NCBI GenBank assembly: GCA_003851245.1
Contig: BHEP01000010.1
Coordinates: forward strand, 1 to 63,468
Source of the DNA: Bacteroidales bacterium
Lineage (GTDB): Bacteria; Bacteroidota; Bacteroidia; Bacteroidales; Azobacteroidaceae
Direction: 5' to 3'
DNA: 63,468 bases
Part shown: in pieces, positions 34,701 through 43,897 of the stretch
Layout of the letters: every line of letters begins with the position of its first letter
Position numbering within the stretch: the first letter of the stretch is position 1
Position numbers and translations under genes: made by a program
The notes under the pieces: model-generated
Seen by the model: the letters and a program-made list of their open reading frames with translations, nothing else
What the model was told of the DNA's origin: nothing
Databases searched by the model: none

Positions 34701-36014
34701 ATGTGGCGATTTACAATTTTGTTATTATTTTTATCAAGCCTGCTCTCTGCACAGGAAGTATACGATCTGAAGCGCTGTATAGAACTGGGCTTGGAGCGAA
34801 ACTACGACATTAAAATTGTACGAAACAATCAGGAGATTGCAGACAATAATTTTAGTATAGGAAATGCTGGATACCTACCGCAGCTCGATTTGGATGGCTC
34901 TTATTCGGGCTCATTGAGCGATAGGGAGCAAAAACTTAGGGATGTTGCTAGCGTTTCAAGCAACAATGGGGTGCATGACCAAAGGCTCAATACCGGTATC
35001 AATATAAGCTGGACAGTATTCGATGGCTTTAATATTCAGACCTCCTACAATAGACTCAGAGAATTGCAGCAAGTGGGTCAGCTAAATACCAGACTAACAA
35101 TAGAGAATTTTATTTCTAATATTGCTGTAGAATATTACAATTACGTACAACAAAACATACGCTTAAAAAATCTTCTCTTGGCAGTAAAACTTTCCAGAGA
35201 GCGTTTGCGAATTGTAGAAGCGCGATATAATATAGGCTCCATGTCGAGGCTAGACCTGCAACAAGCAAAGGTAGATTTCAATGCCGACAGTTCCAAGCAA
35301 ATAAAACAATACGAAATATTATTTGTATCACAAACAAGACTCAACATGATGATGGCTGCCGACAATGTCGAACAAGTTCTTACAATTACCGATTCTATAA
35401 TAGGTTTTAATGATGCACTCGATAAAAATGAAATATGGCAAAAAGCACTGAATGCCAATTCCTACCTGCTACTCTCACAAAAAGAGCAGCAATTGAGTAT
35501 ACTCGAGCTCAAGGCTGCCCAAAGTCAAAACTATCCATATCTCAAATTGAATGGGGGATATGCTTACACCAAAAATATATATGAAGTAGGAGCCAGCGAT
35601 TGGCAAAAAAATATAGGATTCAATTATGGGCTTAGCATAGGCTACAATCTATTTGATGGTTTCAATAGGAAGAGAAAGCAAAAAAATGCCAAAATACAAA
35701 TTCAAAATACAGCACTGCAATACCAGCACTTGCAGCTATCTGTTGAAGCCGACTTGTCGAATGCTTGGATGGCCTACAAAAATAATATCAGACTGCAGAG
35801 CTTGGAAAAAGAAAACCTCGAAGCTGCCCATGAAAATTATGATATAGCCATAGAACGCTACAAACTAGGCGATTTGTCGGGAATAGAGCTCCGAGAAGCA
35901 CAAAACAGCCTGCTAGAAGCCGAAGAAAGACTTGTGCAGGCCGAGTATAGCATCAAACTATGCGAAATATCTCTTATACAAATTAGTGGTGAACTTGTGT
36001 CATATGTCAGGTAA
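34701..36014 (+). CDS. TolC-type outer-membrane efflux protein
   Basis: A 437-residue outer-membrane factor with a signal peptide (about 1-17, ending LSAQ) and two TolC-type halves rich in long alpha-helices. The motifs YNYVQQNIRLKNLLLAVKLS and ARYNIGSMSRLDLQQAKVDF in the first half are echoed by ERYKLGDLSGIELREAQNSL in the second. It forms the exit duct for the RND pump encoded upstream. A TTA/ATT microsatellite lies in the 64-base gap after the pump gene. Confidence 0.9.
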   Translation: MWRFTILLLFLSSLLSAQEVYDLKRCIELGLERNYDIKIVRNNQEIADNNFSIGNAGYLPQLDLDGSYSGSLSDREQKLRDVASVSSNNGVHDQRLNTGINISWTVFDGFNIQTSYNRLRELQQVGQLNTRLTIENFISNIAVEYYNYVQQNIRLKNLLLAVKLSRERLRIVEARYNIGSMSRLDLQQAKVDFNADSSKQIKQYEILFVSQTRLNMMMAADNVEQVLTITDSIIGFNDALDKNEIWQKALNANSYLLLSQKEQQLSILELKAAQSQNYPYLKLNGGYAYTKNIYEVGASDWQKNIGFNYGLSIGYNLFDGFNRKRKQKNAKIQIQNTALQYQHLQLSVEADLSNAWMAYKNNIRLQSLEKENLEAAHENYDIAIERYKLGDLSGIELREAQNSLLEAEERLVQAEYSIKLCEISLIQISGELVSYVR

Positions 36015-36020
36015 AATAAG

Positions 36021-36028
36021 TACTTTTG
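36021..36028 (+). promoter_or_regulatory. -7 box upstream of the MscS gene
   Basis: TACTTTTG lies seven bases after the TolC-like gene's stop, with TTG at 35995-35997 (23 bases, slightly long). An in-frame TTG at 36026 overlaps this box and so is unlikely to be the start codon. Confidence 0.5.
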
Positions 36029-36070
36029 CCCGCTATTTACGACAAATACGTAGATATAAAATATATAAAT

Positions 36071-36919
36071 ATGAAAGGTTTTGAGAAGCTAAATTTTAGT
36101 AATGCCACTGTAGATCAGATTTTTACAAGCTCGTTTGATATTTGTGTTCAATTCGGTATTAAATTGGTAATTGCATTGCTAGTATTGTTTGTAGGGAAAA
36201 AAATAATCAATTATCTCAACAAAATATTTGTAACTCTTTTGAAAAAAAAGGAGATAGAACCTTCGGTAGAGTCTTTCCTGCGAAGTTTGGTAAATATCTC
36301 TCTCACAATAGTTTTGTCCTTATTTGTTATAAGTATTCTAGGAGTAGACAATAGCTCAATCATCGCACTTTTGGCTTCAGGGGGAGTTGCGGTTGGTTTT
36401 GCTATAAGTGGCACCTTGCAAAATTTTGCGGGAGGGGTAATGATTCTATTGTTTAAACCTTACCGTATAGGTGATTATATCGAAGCCCAAAATCAAGGAG
36501 GTACCGTAAAAGAGATACAAATATTCAATACCGTATTGATCACTGCCGACAACAAAACGGTGTACATACCCAACGGAGGCTTGGCAACGGGCGTGGTTAC
36601 TAATTTATCGAGGCAAGAAAATCGACGACTGGAAATAATTATCGGCGTTGGTTATGGTCAGAGCTTTGACCGCGTTAAATTGGTTATCGAAAAAATTCTC
36701 AATAATGAGCCAAAAGTACTCAAAGATCCCGAGTTTTTAGTAGCCCTGCATAAACTAAATAGCAGCTCTGTAGATATAGTGATTAGGGCTTGGACTAAAA
36801 AAGAAAATTACTGGGATGTTTATTTTAACCTCAATAAGCAAATTTATGAGATATTTTCTAAGGAAAATATTGATATACCATTCCCTCATATGACTGTACA
36901 TATGGCTAAAAAATTGTAA
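36071..36919 (+). CDS. small-conductance mechanosensitive ion channel (MscS family)
   Basis: A 282-residue inner-membrane channel opened by membrane tension, releasing solutes on osmotic downshock. Three hydrophobic segments (about 24-45, 70-95, 96-125) are followed by the pore-lining helix with alternating Gly/Ala (ASGGVAVGFAISGTLQNFAGG), then PYRIGDYIE and the beta domain ending in DIPFPHMTVHMAKKL. ATG 36071 is chosen over an upstream in-frame TTG at 36026 because that codon overlaps a TACTTTTG box. The role is separate from the efflux operon. Confidence 0.9.
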   Translation: MKGFEKLNFSNATVDQIFTSSFDICVQFGIKLVIALLVLFVGKKIINYLNKIFVTLLKKKEIEPSVESFLRSLVNISLTIVLSLFVISILGVDNSSIIALLASGGVAVGFAISGTLQNFAGGVMILLFKPYRIGDYIEAQNQGGTVKEIQIFNTVLITADNKTVYIPNGGLATGVVTNLSRQENRRLEIIIGVGYGQSFDRVKLVIEKILNNEPKVLKDPEFLVALHKLNSSSVDIVIRAWTKKENYWDVYFNLNKQIYEIFSKENIDIPFPHMTVHMAKKL

Positions 36920-37064
36920 ATCGTAAAATTTTAACCTCTTTATTCAAGGCCTCAAGTATATAAATAAGTCCTATCTATATGCAAGAATATATTTTAATAT
37001 TCCTTGGTATCATTTAACATAGTAAATATATCATTTAGCGCACAAACAAGCTGTGTTTTAGACC

Positions 37065-37072
37065 TACCTTTG
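37065..37072 (+). promoter_or_regulatory. -7 box of the rhamnosidase PUL
   Basis: TACCTTTG lies 39 bases before the first glycoside hydrolase gene. No properly spaced TTG is present, which is common for promoters needing an activator. Confidence 0.55.
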
Positions 37073-37111
37073 TTGCATAAATTATTGAAGATATAATAAA
37101 TATTTATATTT

Positions 37112-39289
37112 ATGCTATTTAGAAAAACACTCTTTGCCTGTTTATGCCTTTGTGCCCCTAGTCTTGCAAGTGCCCAATACGCACAGAAATCCTGGGAAAC
37201 CATTCAAGAATATTTTCAGACAATTCCGCTTTCGGTGCGTCCCAATCCTCTTTGGTTTTGGAACAACACCAGGGTAGAGCCCCACGAGCTAAAAAAACAA
37301 ATAGCTCAAGCCCAAGCAACAGGCTATGGGGGCTTGAGCATCCTGCCTTTTGGCAAAAACTTTAGTCCCGAATATCTCTCCGACGAGTATTTTGAATTGT
37401 ACAGAGTATGTATCGAAGAAGCCAAAAGGCTAGGGATGAGTCTGTGGCTCTATGATGAGTACGGTTTTCCCAGTGGCAGTGGCGGCTTGTTGAATGCTGA
37501 TGGCATTAGTCGCTTTGAACTCAAGCACCCTTCGCACACAATAAAGCGTTTGGACAAAGAGGAATATCCTGTATTAGAAAATACAAAAACCGCAATCGCA
37601 ATTCCCGAAGGTATATTGATGGCTGCCATTGCCATGGATAGTATCAATCTTAGGCGTATAGACATAAGTAGTGCTATAAAAGAAGGAGTGCTTGGCTGGA
37701 ATGTGCCACAAGGCAATTGGAAAGTGCTGTTTTTTATGTGCCGCCCAGACATAGGTATAGTCGACTACATGGACAAAGAAGCCGTAGGCTTGTACATCAA
37801 TATGACGCACGATGAATACTACAAGCGCTTCAAGAGCCATTTCGGAACCACCATAGTCGGCACTTTCTTTGACGAACCTACCCTGTATCATGCTAAGGGA
37901 AGGAGCTGGACAGCCAAATTCAACGAGGCTTTTGAAAACAAATACGGATTCTCCCCAGCAAGCTATTACCCTGCATTGTGGTATGATATTGGCGAAGAAA
38001 CCCAGCAGGCACGCAATTATCTCTTTGGATTGCGTAGCGAACTATATGCCGAAGGCTACACCAAACAGGTAAACGATTGGAGTCGTGCTCATGGAGTTTG
38101 GGCCACTGGCCACCAAGACAACGAAGAGGTGGTAAATCCTGTAGGTACGTCGGGCGATTTGATGAAATGTTTTAAATACCTCGATATTCCAGGCATCGAT
38201 AAAATAGGAGGCGTAGATCGTCCTGCCGAGAAATTCTATAAAATAGTGAGTTCGGCGGCATACAATTGGGATCATTCGATGGCGATGTCAGAAACCTATG
38301 GTGCTATGGGAAATATCTCTTGGGATCAGATCTACAACATTGCCATGGATCAGTATGTGAAAGGTATCAATCTGCTCATTCCACATGCCGTGTGGTACGA
38401 CACAAGTATGGTAGTGTTCAAACCCGAACTATCATCCAAAAGCCCAATATACGGCAAGGGGCTTCCTGCATATACCGATTATTTGGGACGACTCAATACG
38501 CTCATGCAAAACGATGCCCGATGGATGGGCGACATCGCCATCTTGTATCCTATACAGACCATGCAGGGCGATCACTACATGGATGGCCCATTGGGACATT
38601 ATAGCGGAGGAGTAGAAATGGCAGATATGGATTACATAGATCTTGGCGTGACACTCTTCGATAGCCTAGCCCACGACTTCATGTTTATACACCCCGAGGT
38701 GCTAGACGCAAAATGCCAAGTCGAGGGTGATCTATTAATTCTAAACAATGAGGTGCAATACAATAGCTTTTCGATATTGATGCTGCCAGCTTGCAAAACA
38801 ATATCCTTGAGCAACCTTCAAAAGGTAGAGGCTTTTGTGAAATCTGGAGGGAAACTTATATTTACCTCACAACTGCCCCAAAAGGCTAGCCTAGCCAAAG
38901 ACGACAAGGAAGTTAGACGCATTGTAGATAAAATGCTATCTTCTAAAAAAGAGAGAGCCATATTTGTAAAAGAACCTACCATTGTCAATATCAAAGCAGC
39001 ATTGAAACACCTAAAAGCGGACTTCGACCTACGATTTACATCCGCCCATCGCGCAAAAAATGTGCACAAGATGGTATCTGGAAAGAATATATGGTTCTTT
39101 GCCAATACCCAAATGATGCCAAAGGATCTGCGATTTGAACTCAAGGGCAAATACAAACTCAGTATTTGGGATCCACATACAGGAGCCCAGGAAAAAGCCA
39201 AATACTCCATAGTATCAAAAAAAGAAGGAATCACTGAGGTAGAAATGAATATGCCTGCCAACAGTTCGCTGTTTTTAATTGAACAATAA
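37112..39289 (+). CDS. GH106-like putative glycoside hydrolase
   Basis: A 725-residue exported protein (signal peptide about 1-21, ASAQ). The mature part opens RPNPLWFWNN, like the start of GH106-type TIM barrels, followed by GYGGLSILPFG and YDEYGFPSGSGG (Y114-D115-E116 region). FFDEPTLYHA with D254 and E255 is a plausible catalytic or metal site. SETYGAMGN and a Rossmann-like segment near 570-620 (LMLPACKTISLSNLQKVEAF) are shared with GH106 and GH42-type proteins. At 725 residues it is much shorter than true GH106 enzymes, and sequence identity to the one at 54477 looks low. The family is therefore uncertain. It begins a PUL of rhamnosidases. Confidence 0.6.
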   Translation: MLFRKTLFACLCLCAPSLASAQYAQKSWETIQEYFQTIPLSVRPNPLWFWNNTRVEPHELKKQIAQAQATGYGGLSILPFGKNFSPEYLSDEYFELYRVCIEEAKRLGMSLWLYDEYGFPSGSGGLLNADGISRFELKHPSHTIKRLDKEEYPVLENTKTAIAIPEGILMAAIAMDSINLRRIDISSAIKEGVLGWNVPQGNWKVLFFMCRPDIGIVDYMDKEAVGLYINMTHDEYYKRFKSHFGTTIVGTFFDEPTLYHAKGRSWTAKFNEAFENKYGFSPASYYPALWYDIGEETQQARNYLFGLRSELYAEGYTKQVNDWSRAHGVWATGHQDNEEVVNPVGTSGDLMKCFKYLDIPGIDKIGGVDRPAEKFYKIVSSAAYNWDHSMAMSETYGAMGNISWDQIYNIAMDQYVKGINLLIPHAVWYDTSMVVFKPELSSKSPIYGKGLPAYTDYLGRLNTLMQNDARWMGDIAILYPIQTMQGDHYMDGPLGHYSGGVEMADMDYIDLGVTLFDSLAHDFMFIHPEVLDAKCQVEGDLLILNNEVQYNSFSILMLPACKTISLSNLQKVEAFVKSGGKLIFTSQLPQKASLAKDDKEVRRIVDKMLSSKKERAIFVKEPTIVNIKAALKHLKADFDLRFTSAHRAKNVHKMVSGKNIWFFANTQMMPKDLRFELKGKYKLSIWDPHTGAQEKAKYSIVSKKEGITEVEMNMPANSSLFLIEQ

Positions 39290-39349
39290 CGAGAGGCAAT
39301 AACGAGAGTAATAAATGTAGGGCAATAATTTTTATATGAACAAGAAAGC

Positions 39350-41110
39350 ATGATAAAAGTACTTTTAACAATCGCATTCATGGCCTCATTCCTTGTGGCT
39401 AGTGCACAGCAAAGAGACCTTAGAGTAAGAGAATACATCTCCCCCACACGCATTGTTTGGCAGCAGGCAAGTAGTCAGATAAGAGGTCTCGACAATCTGC
39501 TGCTAACAGGCAATGGACAGTCGGTATTGGCAGGCACCGATGTTTGTGTTTTAAAGAGTGATACTACTGGCGATAAGCCAGGCTTTCTCCTCGATTTTGG
39601 CAAAGAGCTGCAAGGAGGTTTGCAATTGGTAACAGGCATGTCGGGATCGCACAGGCCTATATCCATAAGGATTCGCTTAGGCGAGTCGGTAAGTGAGGCT
39701 ATGTGCGATATTGATGGCGAAAATGGTGCTAGCAACGACCATGCCATGCGCGATTTTGTGGTTCAGCTCCCCTGGCTCGGCGTGATGGAAGTAGGCAATT
39801 CGGGCTTTAGATTTGCACGCATCGATCTGATAGACAGCGATTGCGAACTGCACATCAAGGAAGTACGTGCCATCTCGTCCTTTAGAGATCTGCCATACAA
39901 GGGCTACTTTAGCTGCAACGACGAGCGCCTCAACCAAATATGGCAAACAGGGGCATATACCGTACAGCTCAACATGCAAGATTATCTGTGGGATGGAATA
40001 AAACGCGACCGATTGGTATGGGTGGGCGACCTACACCCAGAGATAATGACCATAAGTGCCGTGTTTGGCTACAACGAGGTAGTGCCCAAAAGCCTCGACC
40101 TCATACGTGATGTCACCCCATTGCCACAGTGGATGAATGGCATAAGTTCCTATTCCATTTGGTGGCTGCTCATTCACCGCGATTGGTTTTACTCCCACGG
40201 CAGTATCGACTATTTGAAAGAACAACAAACCTACCTCACTGGTCTATTGCGCCATTTGATGACAAAAATATCTCCCGATGGGAAAGAGCTCCTCGATGGC
40301 AATCGTTTCTTAGACTGGCCTTCGAGTGAAAATAATGCCGCCATAGATGCTGGTTTGCAGTCCATGATGATTATGGCAATGGAGGCAGGCGATGAATTGT
40401 GTAGCGTATTGGGCGAAGAGCAGCTCGCCGCAGAATGTAGACAAGCTGCCAAAAAGACCAAAAAGATGGCAAGGAAAGTAGCAAAAGCGATTAAAAATTC
40501 GGATAAGGCAGCCGATGATCCTGGATCCAAACAGGCAGCAGCCTTGATGGCTCTTTCGGGACTTATGAAGCCAAAGGATGCTAACAAAAATGTTCTCTCC
40601 GTAAATGGAGCCCATGGGTTTTCTACCTTTTATGGCTACTATATGCTCAGTGCAATGGCTAAGGCTGGCAACCACCAAGGAGCACTCGATGTGATACGAT
40701 CATATTGGGGAGGTATGCTCGATCTAGGGGCTACCTCTTTTTGGGAAGACTTCGATATGAAGTGGCTGCACAATGCAGGGCGAATTGACGAACTACCATC
40801 AGAAGGAAAAATTGATGTACACCAAAGCTACGGAGGCTATTGCTACAAGGGTTTTCGTCATAGCTTTTGTCATGGATGGGCTGCTGGACCAACACCATGG
40901 CTCAGCGAGCATGTATTGGGCGTGCAGGTGCTAGAACCAGGCTGTAAAAAAGTGAGCATAAAGCCGCATTTGGGCGACCTCACATGGGTAGAGGGTACCT
41001 TCCCTACTCCCTATGGAATAATTGAAATAAGACACGACAAACAAGCCGATGGTTCTGTAAAAAGCATAATAAATGCTCCCAAGGAAATTGAAATAATTAA
41101 GAACGATTAA
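39350..41110 (+). CDS. GH78-type alpha-L-rhamnosidase-like protein
   Basis: A 586-residue exported protein (signal about 1-19, VASAQ). A short beta domain (about 50-180) precedes a six-hairpin (alpha/alpha)6 barrel and a C-terminal beta domain. The GH78 active-site signature is present as DGIKRDRLVWVGD, with D215, D220 and D227. The second position is aspartate where the shorter GH78 signature usually has glutamate (the proposed acid). A late segment YKGFRHSFCHGWAAGPTPWL is the normal end of the barrel. It lacks the additional N-terminal domains of the two larger GH78 genes downstream. It could be a rhamnosidase with altered specificity or activity. Confidence 0.75.
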   Translation: MIKVLLTIAFMASFLVASAQQRDLRVREYISPTRIVWQQASSQIRGLDNLLLTGNGQSVLAGTDVCVLKSDTTGDKPGFLLDFGKELQGGLQLVTGMSGSHRPISIRIRLGESVSEAMCDIDGENGASNDHAMRDFVVQLPWLGVMEVGNSGFRFARIDLIDSDCELHIKEVRAISSFRDLPYKGYFSCNDERLNQIWQTGAYTVQLNMQDYLWDGIKRDRLVWVGDLHPEIMTISAVFGYNEVVPKSLDLIRDVTPLPQWMNGISSYSIWWLLIHRDWFYSHGSIDYLKEQQTYLTGLLRHLMTKISPDGKELLDGNRFLDWPSSENNAAIDAGLQSMMIMAMEAGDELCSVLGEEQLAAECRQAAKKTKKMARKVAKAIKNSDKAADDPGSKQAAALMALSGLMKPKDANKNVLSVNGAHGFSTFYGYYMLSAMAKAGNHQGALDVIRSYWGGMLDLGATSFWEDFDMKWLHNAGRIDELPSEGKIDVHQSYGGYCYKGFRHSFCHGWAAGPTPWLSEHVLGVQVLEPGCKKVSIKPHLGDLTWVEGTFPTPYGIIEIRHDKQADGSVKSIINAPKEIEIIKND

Positions 41111-41122
41111 GCCCCATACATC

Positions 41123-43813
41123 ATGAAAAAGAAACTATTACTGTTCATAGCAAGCGCATTTAGCTGCTTTGCATTTTCGCAAACCACGGACTTGTGCTAT
41201 CCCGAAAATCTATCTTGCGAATATCTTACCAATCCACTGGGCATGGATTCTCCCAATCCTCGTTTGTCGTGGATGATAAAAGATGGACGACAAGGATCCC
41301 TGCAAACCGCCTACCGCATAGTGGTGGGAAGCGATTCCATACAGGTGCTCAATGGAAAGGCCGACTGCTGGGATTCGCAGAAAATAAACTCCGATCGCAT
41401 ACTTACCTCCTATGAAGGAAAGAAACTCAGTCCTTTTACACCCTATTACTGGAAAGTGATGGTATGGGATAAGGATGGAGAAATGAGCAGTTCCAAAATA
41501 TCGTCTTTTGAAACTGGAATGATGGGCATGCACAATTGGCAGGGAACATGGATTTCCGACGGTCAAGATATAAACCACAAGCCAGCTCCTTATTTTAGAA
41601 AAACATTTGATACTAAAAGCCCAATCAAATCAATCAAATCGGCAAAGGCATATATTGCTGTAGCCGGATTGTACGAACTATTTATCAATGGCTCAAAGAT
41701 AGGCAATCACCGCCTCGACCCAATGTATACACGCTTTGATAGGCGCAATTTGTATGTCACCTACGATGTGACCACGCAGCTTCAAGAGGGAAAAAATGCC
41801 ATTGGAGTAATCTTGGGAAATGGATGGTACAACCACCAATCGCATGCCGTGTGGGATTTTGATCGTGCACCATGGCGCAATCGCCCAGCATTTTGCATGG
41901 ATCTGCGCATCACATACATAGATGGATCGACTCAAACCATTGTATCCGAACGCGACTGGAAAACAGATGCTGGCCCCATTGTTTTTAATAGCATCTATAC
42001 CGCTGAGCACTACGATGCACGCCTAGAGCAAAAAGGATGGAACACAGCCTCCTTTGACGATGCCAAGTGGAAGGGCGTTTATTATAGAGCCGTGCCCTCG
42101 CAAAATGTGGTGTCGCAACAAATGCAGCCCATCAGAAATGTGGAAACCATTGTGCCACAATCTATCAAAAAGATGAACGATACAACTTATGTATTTGATC
42201 TAGGGCGAAATATTGCTGGAGTAAGTCAGCTAAAAGCCTCAGGCGAAAGAGGTACAATAGTGAGAATCAAACATGGCGAGCGGCTCTACACCAATGGGCA
42301 CAATGATGGACATGTAGATCTTTCCAACATAGATGTATATCACAGACCAAAGGACAATACCGATGTTTTTCAAACTGATGTACTTATTCTTAGTGGCGAG
42401 GATCAGGATGAGTTTATGCCAAAATTCAATTACAAGGGCTTTCGCTATGTAGAAGTCATTAGCAGCAAGCCTATTGATCTAAATATAAACAGCCTCACTG
42501 GATTCTTTATGCACAGCGATGTGGCCTCTAAGGGAGAAATAAAAACTTCCAATACTCTTGTCAATAAATTGTGGCGGGCAACCAATAATGCCTATTTGTC
42601 CAACCTCTTCGGATTCCCTACCGACTGCCCCCAGCGAGAAAAAAATGGATGGACTGGCGATGGGCATTTTGCAATAGAAACAGGCCTATACAACTTTGAT
42701 GGCATTACCATCTACGAAAAATGGCTGGCAGATCACCGCGACGAACAGCAGCCCAATGGCGTATTGCCCGACATCATTCCCACAGGAGGATGGGGCTATG
42801 GAACGGCCAACGGTGTAGACTGGACAAGTACCATTGCCATCATCCCATGGGAAATATATATGTTTTATGGCGACAGCAAACTATTGAGCGACTGCTATGA
42901 CAATATCAAATCGTATGTCAATTACATAGACCGCACAAGTCCCAGTGGGCTCACCGCATGGGGAAGGGGCGATTGGGTGCCCGTAAAGACAGAGTCCTCG
43001 CTAGAGCTAACTTCTTCTATCTATTTTTATGTAGATGCTTCCATATTGGCAAAGGCAGCCAAACTTTTTGGCAAGGCAGACGATTACAAGCATTATGCAG
43101 AGCTGGCAGATAAAATAAAGGATGCCATCAATGCCAAATACTTAAATAAAGAGACAGGCATCTACGCCAATGGCTCGCAAACCGAACTTAGCGTACCCCT
43201 GCAATGGGGTATAGTGCCCGATGGGTACAAGGCAAAGGTGGCACAGAGCTTGGCAAAAAAAGTCGAAGAAGCAGGCTTCCACCTCGATGTGGGTGTCTTG
43301 GGAGCAAAGGCAATACTCAACGCCTTGAGCGAAAATGGATATGCCGAAACGGCTTATAAGGTGGCGGCTCAAGATACCTACCCTTCTTGGGGCTGGTGGA
43401 TTGCAAATGGAGCAACAACACTGCTGGAAAATTGGGACTTGGATGCCAAAAGAGATATTTCGGACAACCACATGATGTTTGGCGAAGTAGGAGGATGGTT
43501 CTTCAAGGGCTTGGGCGGCATAAAGCCCGATCCACAAAAGCCTGGCTTTAAGCACATAGTCTTGCGTCCCAATTTTGTGAGTGGACTGAATCAGTTTGAA
43601 GCCACACACAATTCTCCCTATGGCGAAATTGTTTCTGCCTGGTCGCGCAAAAAGAATACTATCACCTATTCGCTAGAGATACCCGCAAATAGCAGTGCTA
43701 CATTTTATTTGCCTGAAGATGCAGAGGCTCAAGGAGCTTTAAAAAGCCAACGAGTTATTGAGCTCAGTGCAGGAAAGCATATCTTAAAACTCAATCAAAA
43801 AGGCAAGCCCTGA
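41123..43813 (+). CDS. GH78 alpha-L-rhamnosidase (periplasmic)
   Basis: An 896-residue exported enzyme (signal about 1-19, FAFSQ, no lipobox). The N-terminal Ig-like domain (NLSCEYLTNPLGMDSPNPRLSW) precedes the Bac_rhamnosid_N jelly roll (KAYIAVAGLYELFINGSKIG, GVILGNGWYN). Then come the concanavalin-like domain and the six-hairpin barrel. The signature DCPQREKNGWTGD gives D501, E506 and D513, with E506 the likely acid. The C-terminal beta domain follows AATTLLENWD and SDNHMMFGEVGGWFFKGLGGI. It hydrolyses terminal alpha-L-rhamnose, probably in the periplasm. It starts 12 bases after the preceding gene. Confidence 0.9.
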   Translation: MKKKLLLFIASAFSCFAFSQTTDLCYPENLSCEYLTNPLGMDSPNPRLSWMIKDGRQGSLQTAYRIVVGSDSIQVLNGKADCWDSQKINSDRILTSYEGKKLSPFTPYYWKVMVWDKDGEMSSSKISSFETGMMGMHNWQGTWISDGQDINHKPAPYFRKTFDTKSPIKSIKSAKAYIAVAGLYELFINGSKIGNHRLDPMYTRFDRRNLYVTYDVTTQLQEGKNAIGVILGNGWYNHQSHAVWDFDRAPWRNRPAFCMDLRITYIDGSTQTIVSERDWKTDAGPIVFNSIYTAEHYDARLEQKGWNTASFDDAKWKGVYYRAVPSQNVVSQQMQPIRNVETIVPQSIKKMNDTTYVFDLGRNIAGVSQLKASGERGTIVRIKHGERLYTNGHNDGHVDLSNIDVYHRPKDNTDVFQTDVLILSGEDQDEFMPKFNYKGFRYVEVISSKPIDLNINSLTGFFMHSDVASKGEIKTSNTLVNKLWRATNNAYLSNLFGFPTDCPQREKNGWTGDGHFAIETGLYNFDGITIYEKWLADHRDEQQPNGVLPDIIPTGGWGYGTANGVDWTSTIAIIPWEIYMFYGDSKLLSDCYDNIKSYVNYIDRTSPSGLTAWGRGDWVPVKTESSLELTSSIYFYVDASILAKAAKLFGKADDYKHYAELADKIKDAINAKYLNKETGIYANGSQTELSVPLQWGIVPDGYKAKVAQSLAKKVEEAGFHLDVGVLGAKAILNALSENGYAETAYKVAAQDTYPSWGWWIANGATTLLENWDLDAKRDISDNHMMFGEVGGWFFKGLGGIKPDPQKPGFKHIVLRPNFVSGLNQFEATHNSPYGEIVSAWSRKKNTITYSLEIPANSSATFYLPEDAEAQGALKSQRVIELSAGKHILKLNQKGKP

Positions 43814-43831
43814 AAGGGCCATACGTACCAA

Positions 43832-43880
43832 CTTGGGGTGTAAACCCCAAGGATGTGTAAACCCAAAGATTATATTATAA
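43832..43880 (+). repeat. palindrome with adjacent direct repeat between two GH78 genes
   Basis: CTTGGGG (43832-43838) and CCCCAAG (43845-43851) form a perfect 7-base stem around TGTAAA. GTGTAAACCC recurs just after (from about 43855) as a partial direct repeat of GTGTAAACCCC. A GCCCT-GAA-AGGGC hairpin overlaps the preceding stop codon. It may be a small mobile palindromic element or a transcript-processing hairpin. Confidence 0.5.
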
Positions 43881-43897
43881 TATAAAACATAAACAAT

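Noticed and set aside
36026..36070. Longer MscS N-terminus from TTG 36026
   Set aside because: The TTG overlaps a TACTTTTG box, and the extra residues do not resemble the family.
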